Below, in pieces: positions 6,195 through 6,688 of a stretch of 6,688 bases of DNA. Source of the stretch: Bacteroidota bacterium. Its GTDB lineage: Bacteria; Bacteroidota; Bacteroidia; Chitinophagales; Chitinophagaceae. Location: positions 1 through 6,688 of the forward strand of contig JAEWWO010000027.1 of assembly GCA_023396345.1 (NCBI GenBank). Reading direction: 5' to 3'. A program made the position numbers and the translations under genes. Within the stretch, counting starts at the first letter, position 1, and every line of letters begins with the position of its first letter. The notes under the pieces were generated by a model that ran no database searches, was not told where the DNA came from, and worked only from the letters and a program-made list of their open reading frames with translations.

Positions 6195-6688
6195 ATGCGT
6201 AAATTATTTTTTCTGTTTAGCACTCTGCTGATTGTAGCTTCCTGCAAAAGCGTGCAGACAAGTACCCCCAAACAATTACGGGTACTCACTTACAATATTC
6301 ATCATGCCAATCCTCCTTCAGAGCAAAAAGGAGTTATCAAATTAGATGCTATTGCTCGTGTGATCAGAGATTCAAAAGCTGATATTGTGGCCTTGCAGGA
6401 ACTGGATAGTGCTGCCGCCCGCTCAGGAAATGTATATCAGCTAAGAGAGCTGGCACAAAAACTGAACATGCATTATTATTTTGGAAAAGCTATTCCGCAC
6501 AACGGAGGCTCTTATGGAGTGGGCATTTTGTCTAAATACCCATTATCGGAAGCGAACACCTATCCTTTGCCTAAGTTGGAAAATGTAAAAAGCGAAGACA
6601 GGGTGCTGGCATTGGTAAAAGTTCATTTGTCTAAAAATAAAACAATCCTTTTTGGCTCTACACATCTGGATGTAAACCGTGAAGAAAA
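6195..6688 (+). CDS. Second EEP-superfamily lipoprotein hydrolase, N-terminal part (3' truncated by window edge)
   Basis: The frame opens at the ATG at 6195 and runs off the window; 164 residues are visible. The short signal peptide MRKLFFLFSTLLIVASC puts the lipidated Cys at 17, followed by KSVQTST. EEP motifs then appear in order: VLTYNIHHA (N34), IVALQELD (E69), SYGVGILSKYPL (106-117) and GSTHLD (H157). These match the first EEP protein closely at the motifs (TYNIH, LQE-D, YGV-ILSKYP, TH), but the rest has diverged, so the two look like old paralogues and not a recent copy. The later motifs, GDxN, the ID pair and SDH, would lie past the window end, so catalytic completeness cannot be judged. 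The start is fixed by the signal peptide; it lies 13 bp after an inverted-repeat element, so much of the leader is repeat sequence. Position suggests a role in the same pathway, perhaps with separate regulation. Confidence 0.9.
   Translation, partial: MRKLFFLFSTLLIVASCKSVQTSTPKQLRVLTYNIHHANPPSEQKGVIKLDAIARVIRDSKADIVALQELDSAAARSGNVYQLRELAQKLNMHYYFGKAIPHNGGSYGVGILSKYPLSEANTYPLPKLENVKSEDRVLALVKVHLSKNKTILFGSTHLDVNREE

Larger units (their letters stand above)
2..6688 (+). other. PUL-like gene cluster: susC, susD, EEP hydrolase, Ig-like lipoprotein, EEP hydrolase
   Basis: All five genes point the same way. Spacers are 19 bp (susC-susD), 34 bp (susD-first EEP) and 17 bp (first EEP-Ig-like lipoprotein), with no terminator-like hairpin, so these four form an operon by inspection. 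The last gap is 147 bp and carries the inverted-repeat element, so the second EEP gene may be a less-expressed distal gene or a separate unit. No regulator (anti-sigma/FecI pair, hybrid two-component system, SusR) and no glycoside hydrolase is visible. The operon promoter must lie upstream of the window. Four of the five products are lipoproteins and the fifth is an outer-membrane barrel, so the whole visible system acts at the envelope. Confidence 0.8.

Overview
The window looks like chromosomal DNA of a member of the Bacteroidota. It is moderately AT-rich. It holds a SusC/SusD-type outer-membrane nutrient-uptake pair, several lipoproteins with Bacteroidota-style signal peptides, and short AT-rich gene spacers without Shine-Dalgarno sequences. 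The genus cannot be read from the sequence. All genes are on the + strand.

Layout: (1) 2-1756 is the C-terminal part of a SusC/RagA-type TonB-dependent transporter whose 5' end lies outside the window. (2) 1776-3533 is its SusD partner lipoprotein. (3) 3568-4449 is a complete lipoprotein of the endonuclease/exonuclease/phosphatase (EEP, DNase I-like) superfamily with all catalytic motifs visible. (4) 4467-6047 is a 526-residue lipoprotein with three Ig-like repeats and a separate C-terminal domain, probably a surface ligand-binding protein (SusE/F or SGBP type in role). (5) 6065-6181 is a 117-bp non-coding element with perfect 17-bp terminal inverted repeats and nested inner palindromes, probably a MITE-like or REP-like element. 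(6) 6195 to the window end is the N-terminal part of a second, diverged EEP-family lipoprotein.

The first four genes are 19, 34 and 17 bp apart and read as one operon. The two EEP genes flank the binding-protein gene, and the second is separated from the rest by the inverted-repeat element. My reading is that this is a polysaccharide-utilisation-locus-like system whose visible enzymes are phosphodiesterase/phosphatase-fold hydrolases instead of glycoside hydrolases. The SusD and Ig-like proteins would capture a substrate at the surface, EEP hydrolases would cut phosphodiester or phosphomonoester bonds, and SusC would import the product. The substrate (nucleic acid, phospholipid or sphingolipid head group, phosphorylated glycan, teichoic-acid-like polymer) is not determined by the sequence. 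Genes outside the window could change this view.
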